Shown here one piece after another: positions 21,153 through 32,675 of a DNA stretch of 64,000 nt. The DNA is taken from positions 1 to 64,000 of the forward strand of contig LATX02000254.1 in assembly GCA_001466705.2 (NCBI GenBank), read 5' to 3'. The translations under genes and the position numbers were made by a program. Source of the DNA: Moniliophthora roreri. Taxonomy: Eukaryota; Basidiomycota; Agaricomycetes; Agaricales; Marasmiaceae. A model generated the notes under the pieces. It was not told where the DNA came from. It worked only from the letters and a program-made list of their open reading frames with translations, and did not search any database. How positions within the stretch are numbered: the stretch's first letter is position 1; every line of letters starts with the position of its first letter.

Positions 21153-22258
21153 TCACCAACATAGCAGTTGGCTCCTGACTTTATTTGGTAGTAGAGCATC
21201 TGATAACACCACTGTCAGAATCTTGCAACCTACCTTACAGAACCAAGAATGCACCTGTCTTCTGAACAAGCACACTTCATTCCTGTCCTCACTTGGGCTC
21301 CACAGCTCAAAATTGGCATGGTTAGGATCATTAGTGCCCAATACATCTGCAACAGCTTTGAGTATTCCATCTGAGCTGACAAGAGTGTGAACTCACACTG
21401 CTGACTTGTCAATGCACTGAAATCAACCTGCACTGCAATAGCCCCTCTTCCTTCAGGATATTCTCCCAGAAGAACGAACCTTCTACTTGTATTGCTTGGT
21501 ATGGTGATGATAGACCTGACCCTTATCTTTCCCACTCCATCAGCTATGAATCGGTACTCTCTCCACATCTCTCCTTCATCAGTTGTAAAGAGGATGTGGT
21601 CCACAGGTTCCTTGTCATTTGCCATGACAAGAATAGAGCCAGAATCACCAAACTCCCACAAGTGAGTGCCTTTATGGACTTCATGCCATGTGAAGCCTCC
21701 ATTATGGGAGAGGAAGGTGTCAGAATCTATGTAGGGAGCAAGGGAGGAGCTGATGTTACTGACAGCCATGATGACATTGATAATGGATGGTGTAGAGAAG
21801 GTGGCTCAGGGGTTCAGACATTCGGTGTAGCCATGAACATGAAAGAGCACAGGACTGTCATTATCAATGTCAGTCCATCCACTTGGAATGGTATGATGCA
21901 GGGAGAAAGCACACCATATTCTTACAGTTATATTTATTTCCTAGTGAATCTGTCTTTGGTGGTCTGAGCAGCTTCCAGCTTCCACCATCATTATGCATAA
22001 TCCTTGAAATCAAATGCTTCTTTCCTGTAATTGATGCTTCTACTGAGTCTCTGACAATATTGACAAGTGCAATGCCATCTAACCCAATCATCTTCTCAAA
22101 GTCCATGTAACCAACATCATTCCTATTCACATTGTCCAGTGAATCAATGAAATATGTTCTGTTGGAATTTGACTTGAGTATGGATCTGAAGGGTGGGATA
22201 TCAGACATGGTCATGAACAGGAACGGAGATTGCATTGAGGATTTGAGGACTGTAAATG
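21153..22258 (-). pseudogene. VPS10 (sortilin-type sorting receptor) fragment
   Basis: Minus-strand pieces in order: Met-Ser-Asp-x-Pro-Pro, Ile-Leu-Lys-Ser-Asn-Ser-Asn, Asn-Val-Asn-Arg-Asn-Asp and Asp-Phe-Glu-Lys-Met-Ile-Gly-Leu-Asp-Gly-Ile; then Phe-Thr-Trp-x-Glu-Val-His-Lys with Trp-Glu-Phe-Gly-Asp-Ser-Gly; then Phe-Glu-Leu-Trp-Ser-Pro-Ser-Glu. These are the beta-propeller and 10CC-proximal region of fungal vacuolar protein sorting receptor 10. Signal peptide, first propeller blades and transmembrane end are missing, and frames change. A captured or relic fragment, not a working gene. Confidence 0.75.
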
Positions 22259-22472
22259 CCTGTAAAAGTCAAGAGAGGTGAGTCAACAAGCAGACATGGT
22301 GAAAGGTAGAAGTACCAACACTGTCAACCAAATGATTTAGCATGTGGTTCTGGAAACCAGACTGGGAATGACCACCATAAAGTCTGAAATCAATAAAAAG
22401 GAAAATAAATAGAGGCAACTAGAAAGATGCTGGCCACAATGAAACATGCACAATGAGGACAAATGAACACAC

Positions 22473-23170
22473 CTTTTGTGCATGAGGGTATGCACCAAGT
22501 GGACATCCAATAAGCCCTTCACCTTTGGATTGAATATTGTGAACTGGTACATAGCAACATCAACATCTTCAGGGAAGCCTTCTGCTGGAGTGTTAATTGG
22601 AATCAGAGTGCCACTACTGCCAGATGTCCCACTGGTATATTGTGGTTGAAGGGCTTGGCTTGGTGGGAGCAATTGAGTATGAGCATGATGAACATCCATC
22701 ATGGGTGACATGGCAGCCAAACTAGGGCCAGTAGGAGGATATGGTACAGGTGGACCATGAGTAGGCATAGCAGAGGGTGGAGGAGGAAGACCTGGCCCAA
22801 CAGTGGGTCCAGATATGGAAGACAGCAGTAGTGCACCACCAGATGAAGGCAGAGGTAATTTCGGTATGGAATTGGGTGAAAAGATATTTTGATTCATGAA
22901 AAAGTATCATTATAAATTAAGACAATGAAATGAGGGGACTTGCCTGGTCACTCACTCTTCAGATGCTCAGGCTTCAACCTTTTTGGGTCTCTTTGGTCGA
23001 TAACCTGATCCTGGTCCCTTTCTCTATCACATTTCCTCCCACATTCTCTTTCATGATTATGGTCCCTTAATGATAATGATTCTGCCCTCTCCCTCTCCCT
23101 TTCACATTCTCAGTCTCTCTCTCTATCTCTGTCACATTCTCTATCTCTATCACAGGGTAAAATCTGGGTT
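22473..23170 (-). pseudogene. Tup1-like co-repressor, linker and start of WD domain
   Basis: Minus strand: an Arg/Asp/Glu-rich tract (about 23170-22990), Lys-Arg-Leu-Lys, and a Pro-rich linker (22897-22560). It ends in Phe-Asn-Pro-Lys-Val-Lys and Leu-Val-His-Thr-Leu-Met-His-Lys, followed by a GTGTGT splice donor at 22472-22467. In fungal Tup1 this segment directly precedes the first WD repeat, which here occurs 3.3 kb further on (19059-19200). The N-terminal tetramerisation helix was not found and a TGA sits in the Arg/Asp/Glu tract. Confidence 0.6.
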
Positions 23171-23321
23171 AGTAAGCCAGTAGGACTGGGATGGTATTGG
23201 TGCCATTTTCAATTTTATGTACCTTTATGTGTCCAATGGGCCTGTTATTGACATTGAATATTGTAGTAGACCTTGCTGAGACCAGGACTGGTGATTCTTG
23301 AGCTTGACAGAGAGGAAACAG

Positions 23322-24664
23322 AGAAGCCGTCATCAATGTCATTTGTCAATGATGGTGGTTTGGGCAAAGGGTTAGGCATGGGAATTTGCCAATGCCATGG
23401 CACTTTGATTGCCATGAAGTTGAGGTAGTTGCCTCACATGTTGCAAAACCAGCTCTCTGATGACTATCGGTCAACATTTTACTCTACTCACACTGGCCTA
23501 TTATTTATTAACTAAAAATTAGTTTCATTATAAACATAAATAGGTGTACCTAATACTAAAGCCTTGTTACATTGTCATGTTGCATGGGTTCTTATATGCT
23601 GTTGCACTAAGAACTTTACTTATATTTGAAATTGTGTTATAATATACATGTACTGGGGTTTTAACTTGTTGTAATGACTCTATGTGGGTTGTAATGTGGT
23701 TGCAATGTGGCTAGAATGTTGAATAATTGTTCCAGGCAGTTGTAATGTGGTCATAAGGGAGTTGTAAGGCAGTTACAATATTCCAATATATTATAACTAG
23801 GCTATAATACACTTAAAATCTAGCTAAATTTATTATTTTACCTTGTAACCTTTATAATTCTGTTGTAACACCATTATAATAGTACATACTTTTTGCAGGT
23901 GCATGTATGTGATACCACTTCACCCATGCCAGCTTGAGCATTGGCCCTCTTCACTGGGGTCCAGTGCAAGAGAGCTATGGTGACCAAACAAAGTTTGTTT
24001 GTCCCCAAGTACATTAGCTGCAACACTTTCTCTCTTTCTCTCTCCCTCACTCTCTGTTTCAATTGCAAGACAGCATAGATAATATGTTGTAATTGTTCAC
24101 ACTATAGTATATAGATAGTAACAGATACCAAGATGATCTATATAGCCTTTTCCACTCCAGAGCTTTGTATCCCTTCCACTGATGGCCTGGCCTCAATGTC
24201 AACTGTCTGTACATGCAATCTGGTATCAAAATTCCCAGACCCTGGACCTGCACCATTGGCAAAATGAAGAGATGACACAACTTGGTTCATGCTTGTATGT
24301 TCAATAGCTTTGCCTCCAGCTGCCCATATAATGATCAATGTTGGGGCAATTCCCTATGAGTTACATCTTAAGTCAGTTGATAACAAAAAGAGAAATGTCA
24401 AACATACAGCAAACTGATATGCAACAACCCAAAATAAAAAAGGTGCTAAACCACTACCATGTGGATCACCCAATAATTCATAAACAGCACTAATAGTAAT
24501 GAAGATAGGGTAGAGGATCCCACTCTCAAGGCTAACAAGTTACAAGTAAGAACAAGTTCTCCAAATCAAAGGGAAAGTGAAAAACATACATGATAGCTAC
24601 AATCATGTTATACTTGGACTTGATGGCAGGTCCCATATGTTTCTGTGCTTCTCGGGTGATCCAC
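23322..24664 (+). repeat. First copy of a 1343-bp direct duplication flanking an N
   Basis: Matches 24666-26008 at an offset of 1344; the copies share identical ORF translations and identical text wherever I compared them. It is separated from the second copy only by the single N at 24665. Holds the TTGTAAT repeat and the 3' exons of the 7-TM gene. Best explained as unmerged contig ends. The second copy is continuous with the rest of the gene. Confidence 0.9.
23424..23905 (-). repeat. TTGTAAT-rich dispersed repeat, copy 2
   Basis: The reverse complement of 23905-23640 begins CACCTGCAAAAAGTATGT and runs through ATTACAACC words, as at 18548-18810. The left side starts with GTTGAGGTAGT. Repeated again at 24768-25249 within the assembly duplication. 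Confidence 0.5.
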
Positions 24665-24665
24665 N

Positions 24666-26008
24666 AGAAGCCGTCATCAATGTCATTTGTCAATGATGGT
24701 GGTTTGGGCAAAGGGTTAGGCATGGGAATTTGCCAATGCCATGGCACTTTGATTGCCATGAAGTTGAGGTAGTTGCCTCACATGTTGCAAAACCAGCTCT
24801 CTGATGACTATCGGTCAACATTTTACTCTACTCACACTGGCCTATTATTTATTAACTAAAAATTAGTTTCATTATAAACATAAATAGGTGTACCTAATAC
24901 TAAAGCCTTGTTACATTGTCATGTTGCATGGGTTCTTATATGCTGTTGCACTAAGAACTTTACTTATATTTGAAATTGTGTTATAATATACATGTACTGG
25001 GGTTTTAACTTGTTGTAATGACTCTATGTGGGTTGTAATGTGGTTGCAATGTGGCTAGAATGTTGAATAATTGTTCCAGGCAGTTGTAATGTGGTCATAA
25101 GGGAGTTGTAAGGCAGTTACAATATTCCAATATATTATAACTAGGCTATAATACACTTAAAATCTAGCTAAATTTATTATTTTACCTTGTAACCTTTATA
25201 ATTCTGTTGTAACACCATTATAATAGTACATACTTTTTGCAGGTGCATGTATGTGATACCACTTCACCCATGCCAGCTTGAGCATTGGCCCTCTTCACTG
25301 GGGTCCAGTGCAAGAGAGCTATGGTGACCAAACAAAGTTTGTTTGTCCCCAAGTACATTAGCTGCAACACTTTCTCTCTTTCTCTCTCCCTCACTCTCTG
25401 TTTCAATTGCAAGACAGCATAGATAATATGTTGTAATTGTTCACACTATAGTATATAGATAGTAACAGATACCAAGATGATCTATATAGCCTTTTCCACT
25501 CCAGAGCTTTGTATCCCTTCCACTGATGGCCTGGCCTCAATGTCAACTGTCTGTACATGCAATCTGGTATCAAAATTCCCAGACCCTGGACCTGCACCAT
25601 TGGCAAAATGAAGAGATGACACAACTTGGTTCATGCTTGTATGTTCAATAGCTTTGCCTCCAGCTGCCCATATAATGATCAATGTTGGGGCAATTCCCTA
25701 TGAGTTACATCTTAAGTCAGTTGATAACAAAAAGAGAAATGTCAAACATACAGCAAACTGATATGCAACAACCCAAAATAAAAAAGGTGCTAAACCACTA
25801 CCATGTGGATCACCCAATAATTCATAAACAGCACTAATAGTAATGAAGATAGGGTAGAGGATCCCACTCTCAAGGCTAACAAGTTACAAGTAAGAACAAG
25901 TTCTCCAAATCAAAGGGAAAGTGAAAAACATACATGATAGCTACAATCATGTTATACTTGGACTTGATGGCAGGTCCCATATGTTTCTGTGCTTCTCGGG
26001 TGATCCAC
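24666..26008 (+). repeat. Second copy of the 1343-bp duplication
   Basis: See 23322-24664. This copy joins 26009 onward without a break and so carries the natural continuation of the 7-TM gene. Confidence 0.9.
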
Positions 26009-26917
26009 CATATGCGACCAGCTACAGGAAGTGAGTTAATGTCTAGTTTTCACAGATCAGATGGAATTGACCTGTGAGCAGTGTCAAAATGAAATTGACA
26101 CCCATATTTGCAAGCCAGAATGCAGTGTCTATAGTGTTGCCCTGGAGGAATAGTTGTCGTTTTGCTGGATCAGTAATGTTGCTGACACCAATGATTCCAA
26201 ATGCAGAGGCAACAATCTCACAGACTAGTACCAGTGTCAGAATGAACCAGGTAATGCAGCCAAGCTGAGGGAAGACCTACTGGCTAGTGAAGATATAACA
26301 AAGATAAATGGAAATGCAATCCATTTGGATGAGCTCCATATCACATAGCAGCAGTGGAGCTGAGTAGATTCAAGAATGAGCTTGAGAACCAATAAGGGAA
26401 GATCACCATGAGGGACATACTAGCATTAAATCTGCAGTAATCCTATCTCAATTGAATTAACCAGTAAGTCCAAATGTATGAAGAAATAAAGGAGTGCTTA
26501 CACCAAGCATAGTGACAAAACTGTCTCAACACCACTAAAACACTATCAGTCATGACAAGTCCATGTAATCAACTTCCCTACATACCCTGTGATTGTCTTC
26601 ACATTATCATGTTGCAAATATGCCAAAAATGATGCCCAGTCCTGATTTTTGGTCCATGTAAAGAACATAGTTGCTTGTTGGGCCTCATCAAAGACCACCA
26701 TAGTGCTATAAGCACTTGTGAGGGTAAAAAGCACTGTGGTAAAGAAAATATAGAGTCCTTGGTTTGGGCAGTCTTTTTTGTGGATGAGGATGTGGAGTGA
26801 AATAATGAATAGGACAGTGTAGACACCTGGTACAGGTTGCATGTCAGATAGTCACAGTAACTATGCTGAAGGGCTTGGGCTTACCATAGACATAAAGCAT
26901 AACCTAGAGAAATGGAG
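25482..26917 (-). pseudogene. 7-TM membrane protein A, exons 2 to end (gene split by Gyp-2)
   Basis: Minus-strand exons of an agaricomycete integral membrane family. Recognisable pieces: Tyr-Thr-Val-Leu-Phe-Ile-Ile-Ser-Leu (26842 down), Asn-Gln-Asp-Trp, and a segment where paralogue B has Leu-His-Arg-Cys-Tyr-Val-Ile-Trp. Further on come Trp-Ile-Thr/Ser-Arg-Glu-Ala-Gln-Lys-His-Met-Gly, and Leu-Ile-Ile plus Ser-Ser-Leu-His-Phe in the tail, ending at 25482. Exon 1 is at 34653-34739, on the other side of the 7.7-kb Gyp-2 element, which lies in intron 1. Exon 1 plus these exons may still form a gene with a very long intron, but expression is doubtful. Family function unknown; the fold suggests a receptor-like or transporter-like membrane protein. 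Confidence 0.65.
26913..26917 (+). repeat. Left target-site duplication of Gyp-2 (TGGAG)
   Basis: TGGAG directly precedes the left LTR and is repeated at 34606-34610 directly after the right LTR. The uninterrupted paralogue at 40873-40895 has this sequence once. Confidence 0.92.
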
Positions 26918-27559
26918 TGTTACGTTACTTGCGCAGCAACAACAACAACTCAATAACCACTATGACATAGCGGCGCTAAGTTGACTAAAGGATCAAGTTT
27001 GAGTTTGAGTTCCCTAGCTTTCACTAAAGTTCTGAGAATTTGGTCAATGTGAGCAAGATATCAAAGGATTAACCAGGTCAAGCTGAGGTAGCTTAGACCT
27101 GCAAACTATCTACTTATACAACAATTGTAGTTACTACTTTGCATACAAACTGCAAGAGCAACATTGTTTGTTGAGTAAACAGAATGTACCTATGATGATA
27201 TCATAAATACGAACATGACATCGGAGATGATGTTGAGGAAGTAAAAATAAATATAATGATACAATAAGCGACGTCTGAGGTGACATCACATCATAAATGG
27301 AAAAGGAAAGAAATGAATAGAATAATGATATCATGCTGACATCGTGAATGACATAGCGATGACGTCTTAAATAGAAGAATAGGCATGGAATCAGAAAAGG
27401 GAACTGGGAAGGTGGATGAGTTCAGATGTTAATGAGAAGCATAGGTAAAAAGAGAAAACTAGCACTCAAAGGCACTAAAGTGTCAAAGCTATGAATATGA
27501 AAAGGGAAAAAGAAGAAGGAAATTGAAGAAAAAGATTGTCTAAGTGTACGACTGTAACA
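26918..27559 (-). repeat. 3' LTR of Gyp-2
   Basis: 642 bp, TGTTAC...GTAACA. Carries the self-primer motif at 27075-27086 (plus-strand AGGTCAAGCTGA) and the TATA box upstream of it in element orientation. Confidence 0.93.
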
Positions 27560-27563
27560 TTAC

Positions 27564-27573
27564 CCCGTCTTTA
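27564..27573 (-). other. Polypurine-tract-like site of Gyp-2
   Basis: In element orientation AAAGACGGGG, four bases before the 3' LTR; one base different from the site in Gyp-1. Confidence 0.6.
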
Positions 27574-27582
27574 CCTTCGAAC

Positions 27583-28665
27583 TTACACGTCTGATACTAT
27601 TGGCTGTCCTCCTATGAGCCACTCTCCTTGCCACTGCGGCTCTCTCAGTTCCCTCATTTCTGCCTCTCGATCTATCCTCCTGAATATTCTCGGTCCTTCG
27701 GGAGAACCCATATCTATGATGATTCCGTCTCCTAATGGCGGGTCTTGAGGGTGTTCATTGCTCTCCATTTCTATAGTCAGCGTCATCCCATGTGGTATCA
27801 TCTCTCCAATCAACATCAAGAGTTGATGTGCCGCTGGTATTGTTTCATCCCGCAGTTCTCGTAGACCTTCTTCTGTCCCTACAATGTCCAGGGAGATGGC
27901 CAGCTTTATGAGTGTTGCAAACCGGGCAGATATAGTCCACACAGTTGACGGCGCAGTGCTCTCTCAGTTTGCACACAGGACACTCAACTCTTGGTGTACC
28001 TCGTCGAGTAGTGCCGTAGTATGCGTTATAGGATCATTTGACGTCGAGTCGATTGGCAAAGCCCTGTCGTCCAGCTCTGCGTCCTCATCGTCCCACACTG
28101 ACACGATAGGGATGTTGGGTGTCTGGGTTGATGGAGATAATGGGGGCGGGGAGGTGTACAGGGTTCAGGAGCTCTGGAGAAAGCCTTGCTGTCTGGAACG
28201 TTCCTCTGAAAGGTTCGGTTGTACTGGAAGAGGCGGAGGGGAGTTCATGGCTGGGAGACATTGCGGGCGGGGTAGTTGGAGAGGAGACATTTGGGAATTT
28301 TCCAGCTCTTCCGCTGGTGTCGGAGACATCTGATTCATCACTTCTGGTATCGTCAATAATGGGGAATGGATTGGGGTAGAGAAGGGTTCGCTGGTCGGCA
28401 GGTAGACTGCTGATGCCTGCCACAGGAGTTGGGCTTCTTCTGCTGGTAGGTTCATCCACGCGTATGGTTGCGTGGGTCTGGGGGATAGAGGAGGAGGGGA
28501 CTGAGGTCTGAACTGCTCCAACACATCGCTGTCTAAGGTTGAGGAGGAACTGCCCCTTGGAGATCTCAGTTGCTCTTCTGAGACCTCTCCAATGGGCAAT
28601 AACCTTCCTGAGGAAGGCTGGGTCGTTGGGGCTGACGTCCTCGTCTGTAGCGAAACAATCTCCAT
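27583..28665 (-). pseudogene. ORF4 of Gyp-2
   Basis: The +1 frame relative to ORF3, open from 28665 except for two TGA codons (28165-28167 and one near 27955), and closing 23 bases before the 3' LTR. From about 28101 it aligns with the Gyp-1 ORF4: Ser-Val-Trp-Asp-Asp-Glu, Glu-Val-His, Leu-Cys-Ala, Thr-Ala-Pro, Ile-Val, Glu-Gly, Thr-Ile-Pro-Ala-Ala-His and a shared downstream Met-Thr-x-Thr pattern. The upstream Pro/Ser-rich part is not alignable. Function unknown. Confidence 0.6.
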
Positions 28666-29068
28666 CGGGATCTGTGTCTGGAAGGATCACATGAAGCGGT
28701 AAGTTCATGATGTCAAGAGAGGGACGTGGTACCGCTATAGCCCCTGTTACAGTAAAGTTCTCATCGTCTGTGATGTGTTGGGCTAACATGCCCATGTGTT
28801 GGTCTAACCTGGTTACATTCTCCAGCAGTTGTCATCGTTGTCCTCATAGGAAGAGAAGGCAACCATAGAGAGCACAGTTCCTTTCACTGCTGTTTTCGAT
28901 CGCAGCCGTCATCTCTTCATTGTAGTGTTCACTGTTTAGTAAATACAGCAGTTCGAATGTCAAAGGATGGAAGGGTTCAGTGTAGACGGCGTCATCTGGG
29001 AGGACTTGAGTCAGAGGATTGAAGGGAGGGAGACCAGTTCAGACGGATGGGTTGGTGTAAGAAGACAT
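27845..29068 (-). pseudogene. ORF3 of Gyp-2 with conserved Cys/His cluster
   Basis: Starts with ATG at 29068, 20 bases after the pol stop. Unlike Gyp-1 it is not in the pol frame. It shares Phe-His-Pro-x-x-Phe-Glu-Leu-Leu with Gyp-1 near the start and an Asn-Asp-Pro-Ala-Phe-Leu-Arg block in the middle. At 27881-27982 it encodes C-x2-C-x4-H-x4-C-x4-C-x2-C-x6-H-x3-H-C, the same spacing as Gyp-1. Several in-frame stops (for example 28085-28087) break it. Conservation of spacing through diverged sequence suggests selection before the copy died. Confidence 0.6.
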
Positions 29069-29087
29069 GTTTTGCTAAGGAATGAGG

Positions 29088-32000
29088 TCAACGCAAGTTG
29101 TGCGCAATTTTATAGTCCAAGTAGAGCTCCATCGAATGTTTTAGGCCTGCCGGTTTCAACCATTGATTATGTGAAGAGTCATATCCTTTCCAGGAGATGA
29201 GGTATTCCTTTGGTGGCTGATTCTTCTTTTTCAGTCTATGTCCAATGATGGCTTCAACTTCGTATTCTTCTTGTCCTTCAACTATGTCCGGGGGTGGTTC
29301 CAGAAAGTTGGGTCCATGGACATCGGTTTCCTTGTATCGCGACAAGAGACCAGCGTGGAAAACAGGGTGAATTCTCTATTGGAATGGGAGTTTCAACTTG
29401 TACGTCACGGGTCCCAAAACTTCTGTGATTTCAAAAGGTTCTTCACGTTTCAGGGATAATTTTAGAGATGGGTACCCCAAAGACAAGTTCTTTCCTTCCA
29501 GCCAGACCTTCTGACCCTTCTCGAACTTGTCTAGATCCCTTCCACTTCTCTCTTTCACCCTTCTTGCTGCAATGTCTAATAACACTGATGTCTCTTCTCT
29601 TAGCTTCTTTAATTCTGCCACTCTTTTCTCCACAGAAGGAACCATTGTCTTTTCGAAGATAGTGGGAAGAGGTCAGGGATGATATCCTATCGTGAGATAG
29701 AAAGGGGAATTCTTCATCACCGAATGAGTTCGAGTGTTGTGGGCAAATTTGGCAAAGTGAAGGAGATCCTTCCATTTCGTTTGTTCCTTGGCACAGAAGA
29801 ACCAAAGGAAGATCTCTACTTCCTGATTGACTCTTTCAGTCTCTCTGTCTGTCTGAGGATGATAAGCAGTACTTAGCATTTGCTTTATCTCCAATAGTTT
29901 TCCCATCTCTTTGAAGACCTCTGCTGCAAATTGTGGATCTCGGTCTGAAATGATTTTATCAGGTAGTCCGAAGCGCTTGTAAACATGTTGAAAAAGCGCT
30001 TCTGCTGTCTCTGTGGCATCGATCTTCTTGTTGCACGGGATGAAAATCACCCCCTTTGTAGCTGCATGGTCAACCACGACCAATATCGAATCATAATCTG
30101 CAATCTTGGGTAGATCTGTGATTAAATCCATCGATATGATCTGAAAAGGCAACGCATCTTTGTGTCCCCCGATGGGTTGTATAGGTGTTCGCGTGGGATG
30201 CGTATTCACTTTCATTTGTTGGCATGCAGTGCACCCATCAACAAATGATTTGATGAATTTCATCATTCCTGGCCACCAATAGTCTCTCTGCACCTGATCA
30301 ACTGTGTTCCATTGTCCTGGGTGTCCGTGCGGTAATGCTTCATGTATTGTCTTCACAATAAGTCTTCGAAGTGTTGGATCGTTCGGCACATAAATCCTGT
30401 CTTTGTAAAACAATAGGTTGCCCTCTGTTCGCCAGTCTTGTAAGGAAGATTTGATCGGTGGTGTCCCTTTCTTGATCAGGCTTTCCATTGTCATTTGAAG
30501 GAATTCGTCGCTTGGTAAAGCTTCTTCCAACATCATTTTCAGCTCCGCATCGATCACATTAACAAATAACTTATCTGGTAACATGACGATATCTTCATTG
30601 TCATTTTCTTCTTCGTCCACTAGATCTGGTCGTCTTGACAGAGCATCCAACTGAACCATTTTTGTTCCCGGAACATGTACCAGGCAAAGGTCAAATTGAG
30701 TCAAATATAGACTCAGTCTAGCTTGTCGTCAATTTAGTTTCTGGGCAGTTTGGAAATAAGTGAGGTTCTTGTGATCAGATAGGATGGTCACCGGGTGGGC
30801 TCCTCCTAAGAGATAATGTTCCCAAGCTTTCAGGGCGTTAGTGATTGCCAAGAGTTCGCAGTCGTAAATCTTGTAGTTCCATTCGGTTGAGGTAAAGGCA
30901 TGTGAGATGTATCTGCATGGGTGCAGTTCTCCATTGGACCCTTGTTGTTTCAATACTGCTCCTGTGGCCTATTTCGACGCATTGGCTTCGATGATAAACA
31001 GTTTCTCGTCGTCCGGCATTTGTAAAATTGGTCGTTGGAGGAATTTCACCTTCAAAATGTTGAATGCGACGTCTCTTATTTTCGTCCATTCAAATTTCAT
31101 GTTTTTCTTTGTCAATTCATGTAAAGGTCACGCCAGTTCCATGTATTTCCCTATGAATTTGCAGTAGAAATTTGCAAATCCAAGGAACAATCACACACCT
31201 TTGACTGTTTTGGGAGCTTCCCAATCTTTGATCCCGGCCAGTTTTGTTTCATCTATTGATATATGTCCCGGTGTAATGACCATTCCTAAGAAGAGCGTCT
31301 TTGCGACTTCGAATTCGCACTTCTCTGGTTTGAGGTAAAGGTCATTCTCTCGTAATCGTTCCAGAACGTGTCTTGTGTGGAGTCGATGGATATTGATCTC
31401 ATCAGAGAAAATCAAAATATTGTCCATATAGACCATGCACCAACCCTCGTCAATGAAATCTTTGAGGATGTCATTCATGAATGCTTGGAACGTTGCCAGA
31501 GAATTTGTCAAACCGAAAAACATAACTGTGGGTTCGAAAAGGCCTTAAGGTGTCTTGAACGCTGCTTTCCATTGATCACCATCCTTGATCCGTATGTTGT
31601 TGTATCCATTACATAGATCCAACTTCGTAAAGACTCTTGCCATCTTTAGTTTGTCCACCAGATCCGTAACCAATGGAAGGGGGTAGTGGTTTTTGATTGT
31701 CCCATTGTTCAAATCTCAGTAATCCTAGCAAGGTCATAGCGCTCCCGCTTCTTTCTTGGCTACAAAGAAAAAAGGGGATGCCATCGGGGATTTCAAGGGT
31801 CGAATGTATCCTTTCTGTAAATTTTCGTCCAGGAACTTGTCTTGTTCAATCCGCTCTTTTGGTGATAGAGAGTAGATCTTGCAATCCCGTGGTTTGAAAT
31901 CCAGTTTAAGATCGATCATGTGGTCATATGATCGAGAGGGTGGAAATCATTCTGCTTTCTTCTTTTCAAATCGATCCGAATAGTCAGAAAGATATGGGGG

Positions 32001-32675
32001 AAGAAGTTCCTCTAGTGGTTTCGCCTTGACCTCGTGAGCTTGTGCCAGTACCTGAGAAGTGGACAACTTAGCATTGATTCGAACTTTGTTGCTATCTTCC
32101 TCTTCTCGAATAAAAGATCGAATTAAAACTTCATCGTCTTCAACCTTATCCAATATTCCGGTGTTGAGTTCTTTGGTCTCGTCAAAGATCCCAATGAATG
32201 GTTTTATCAGTCGTTTGACCATAATCTTTTGCCTCAGTCAGAAGTGAACTACTCCGGTGACCCAGTCGATATCTGGATTGTGATCTTGGAGCCAGGGTAG
32301 TCCTAAAATGATCTGTTCTGGCCCAAGTCCTGAGATCAACAAAGTTTCCTCCATTGATCTATCCCCGATTGATATGTTGATTGTAACTGAATGAGTGATC
32401 CAACCAATTTTGTTCCGGGTTCCATCAACGTTGAAAACTTTGATGGGTTTTTCTAATTTCATCCATGGTTTCTTCAGTTTCCATGCTTCTTCTTCACAGA
32501 TGAAGCAGCCTCCAGCACCTGAATCGATCAGGGCTTTCGTTTCGACAATTTCTGTCCCGACGTTGTATTGAATAGGAATTCGCATAGAGTTTCGATTTAA
32601 CTTAGCTAATACAACGTTCGAGATCGTAATCACAGGCAGTAAGAGCGTCGGTCTCTCCTGCCTCTTTAAAAACCC
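29088..32675 (-). pseudogene. pol: Pol of Gyp-2, single frame broken by about 14 stops
   Basis: Protease with Asp-Ser-Gly-Ala-Gly (about 32520), RT with Tyr-Met-Asp in a Tyr-Met-Asp-Asn catalytic box (second Asp changed to Asn, about 31430), RNase H, integrase HHCC and DDE core (30704-29673), and a chromodomain with Ile-Ser-Trp-Lys-Gly (about 29200). Every open piece has the same frame from 32673 to 29088, so no indel has shifted it. Stops at 32238, 31947, 31734, 30729 and 29673, among others, sit where CGA, CAG/CAA or TGG codons are expected. Non-functional. Asn for Asp in the catalytic box is also a G-to-A transition. Confidence 0.92.

Noticed and set aside
23322..26008. Recent biological tandem duplication
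   Set aside because: A single N between matching copies, seen twice in one window, fits contig joining better.
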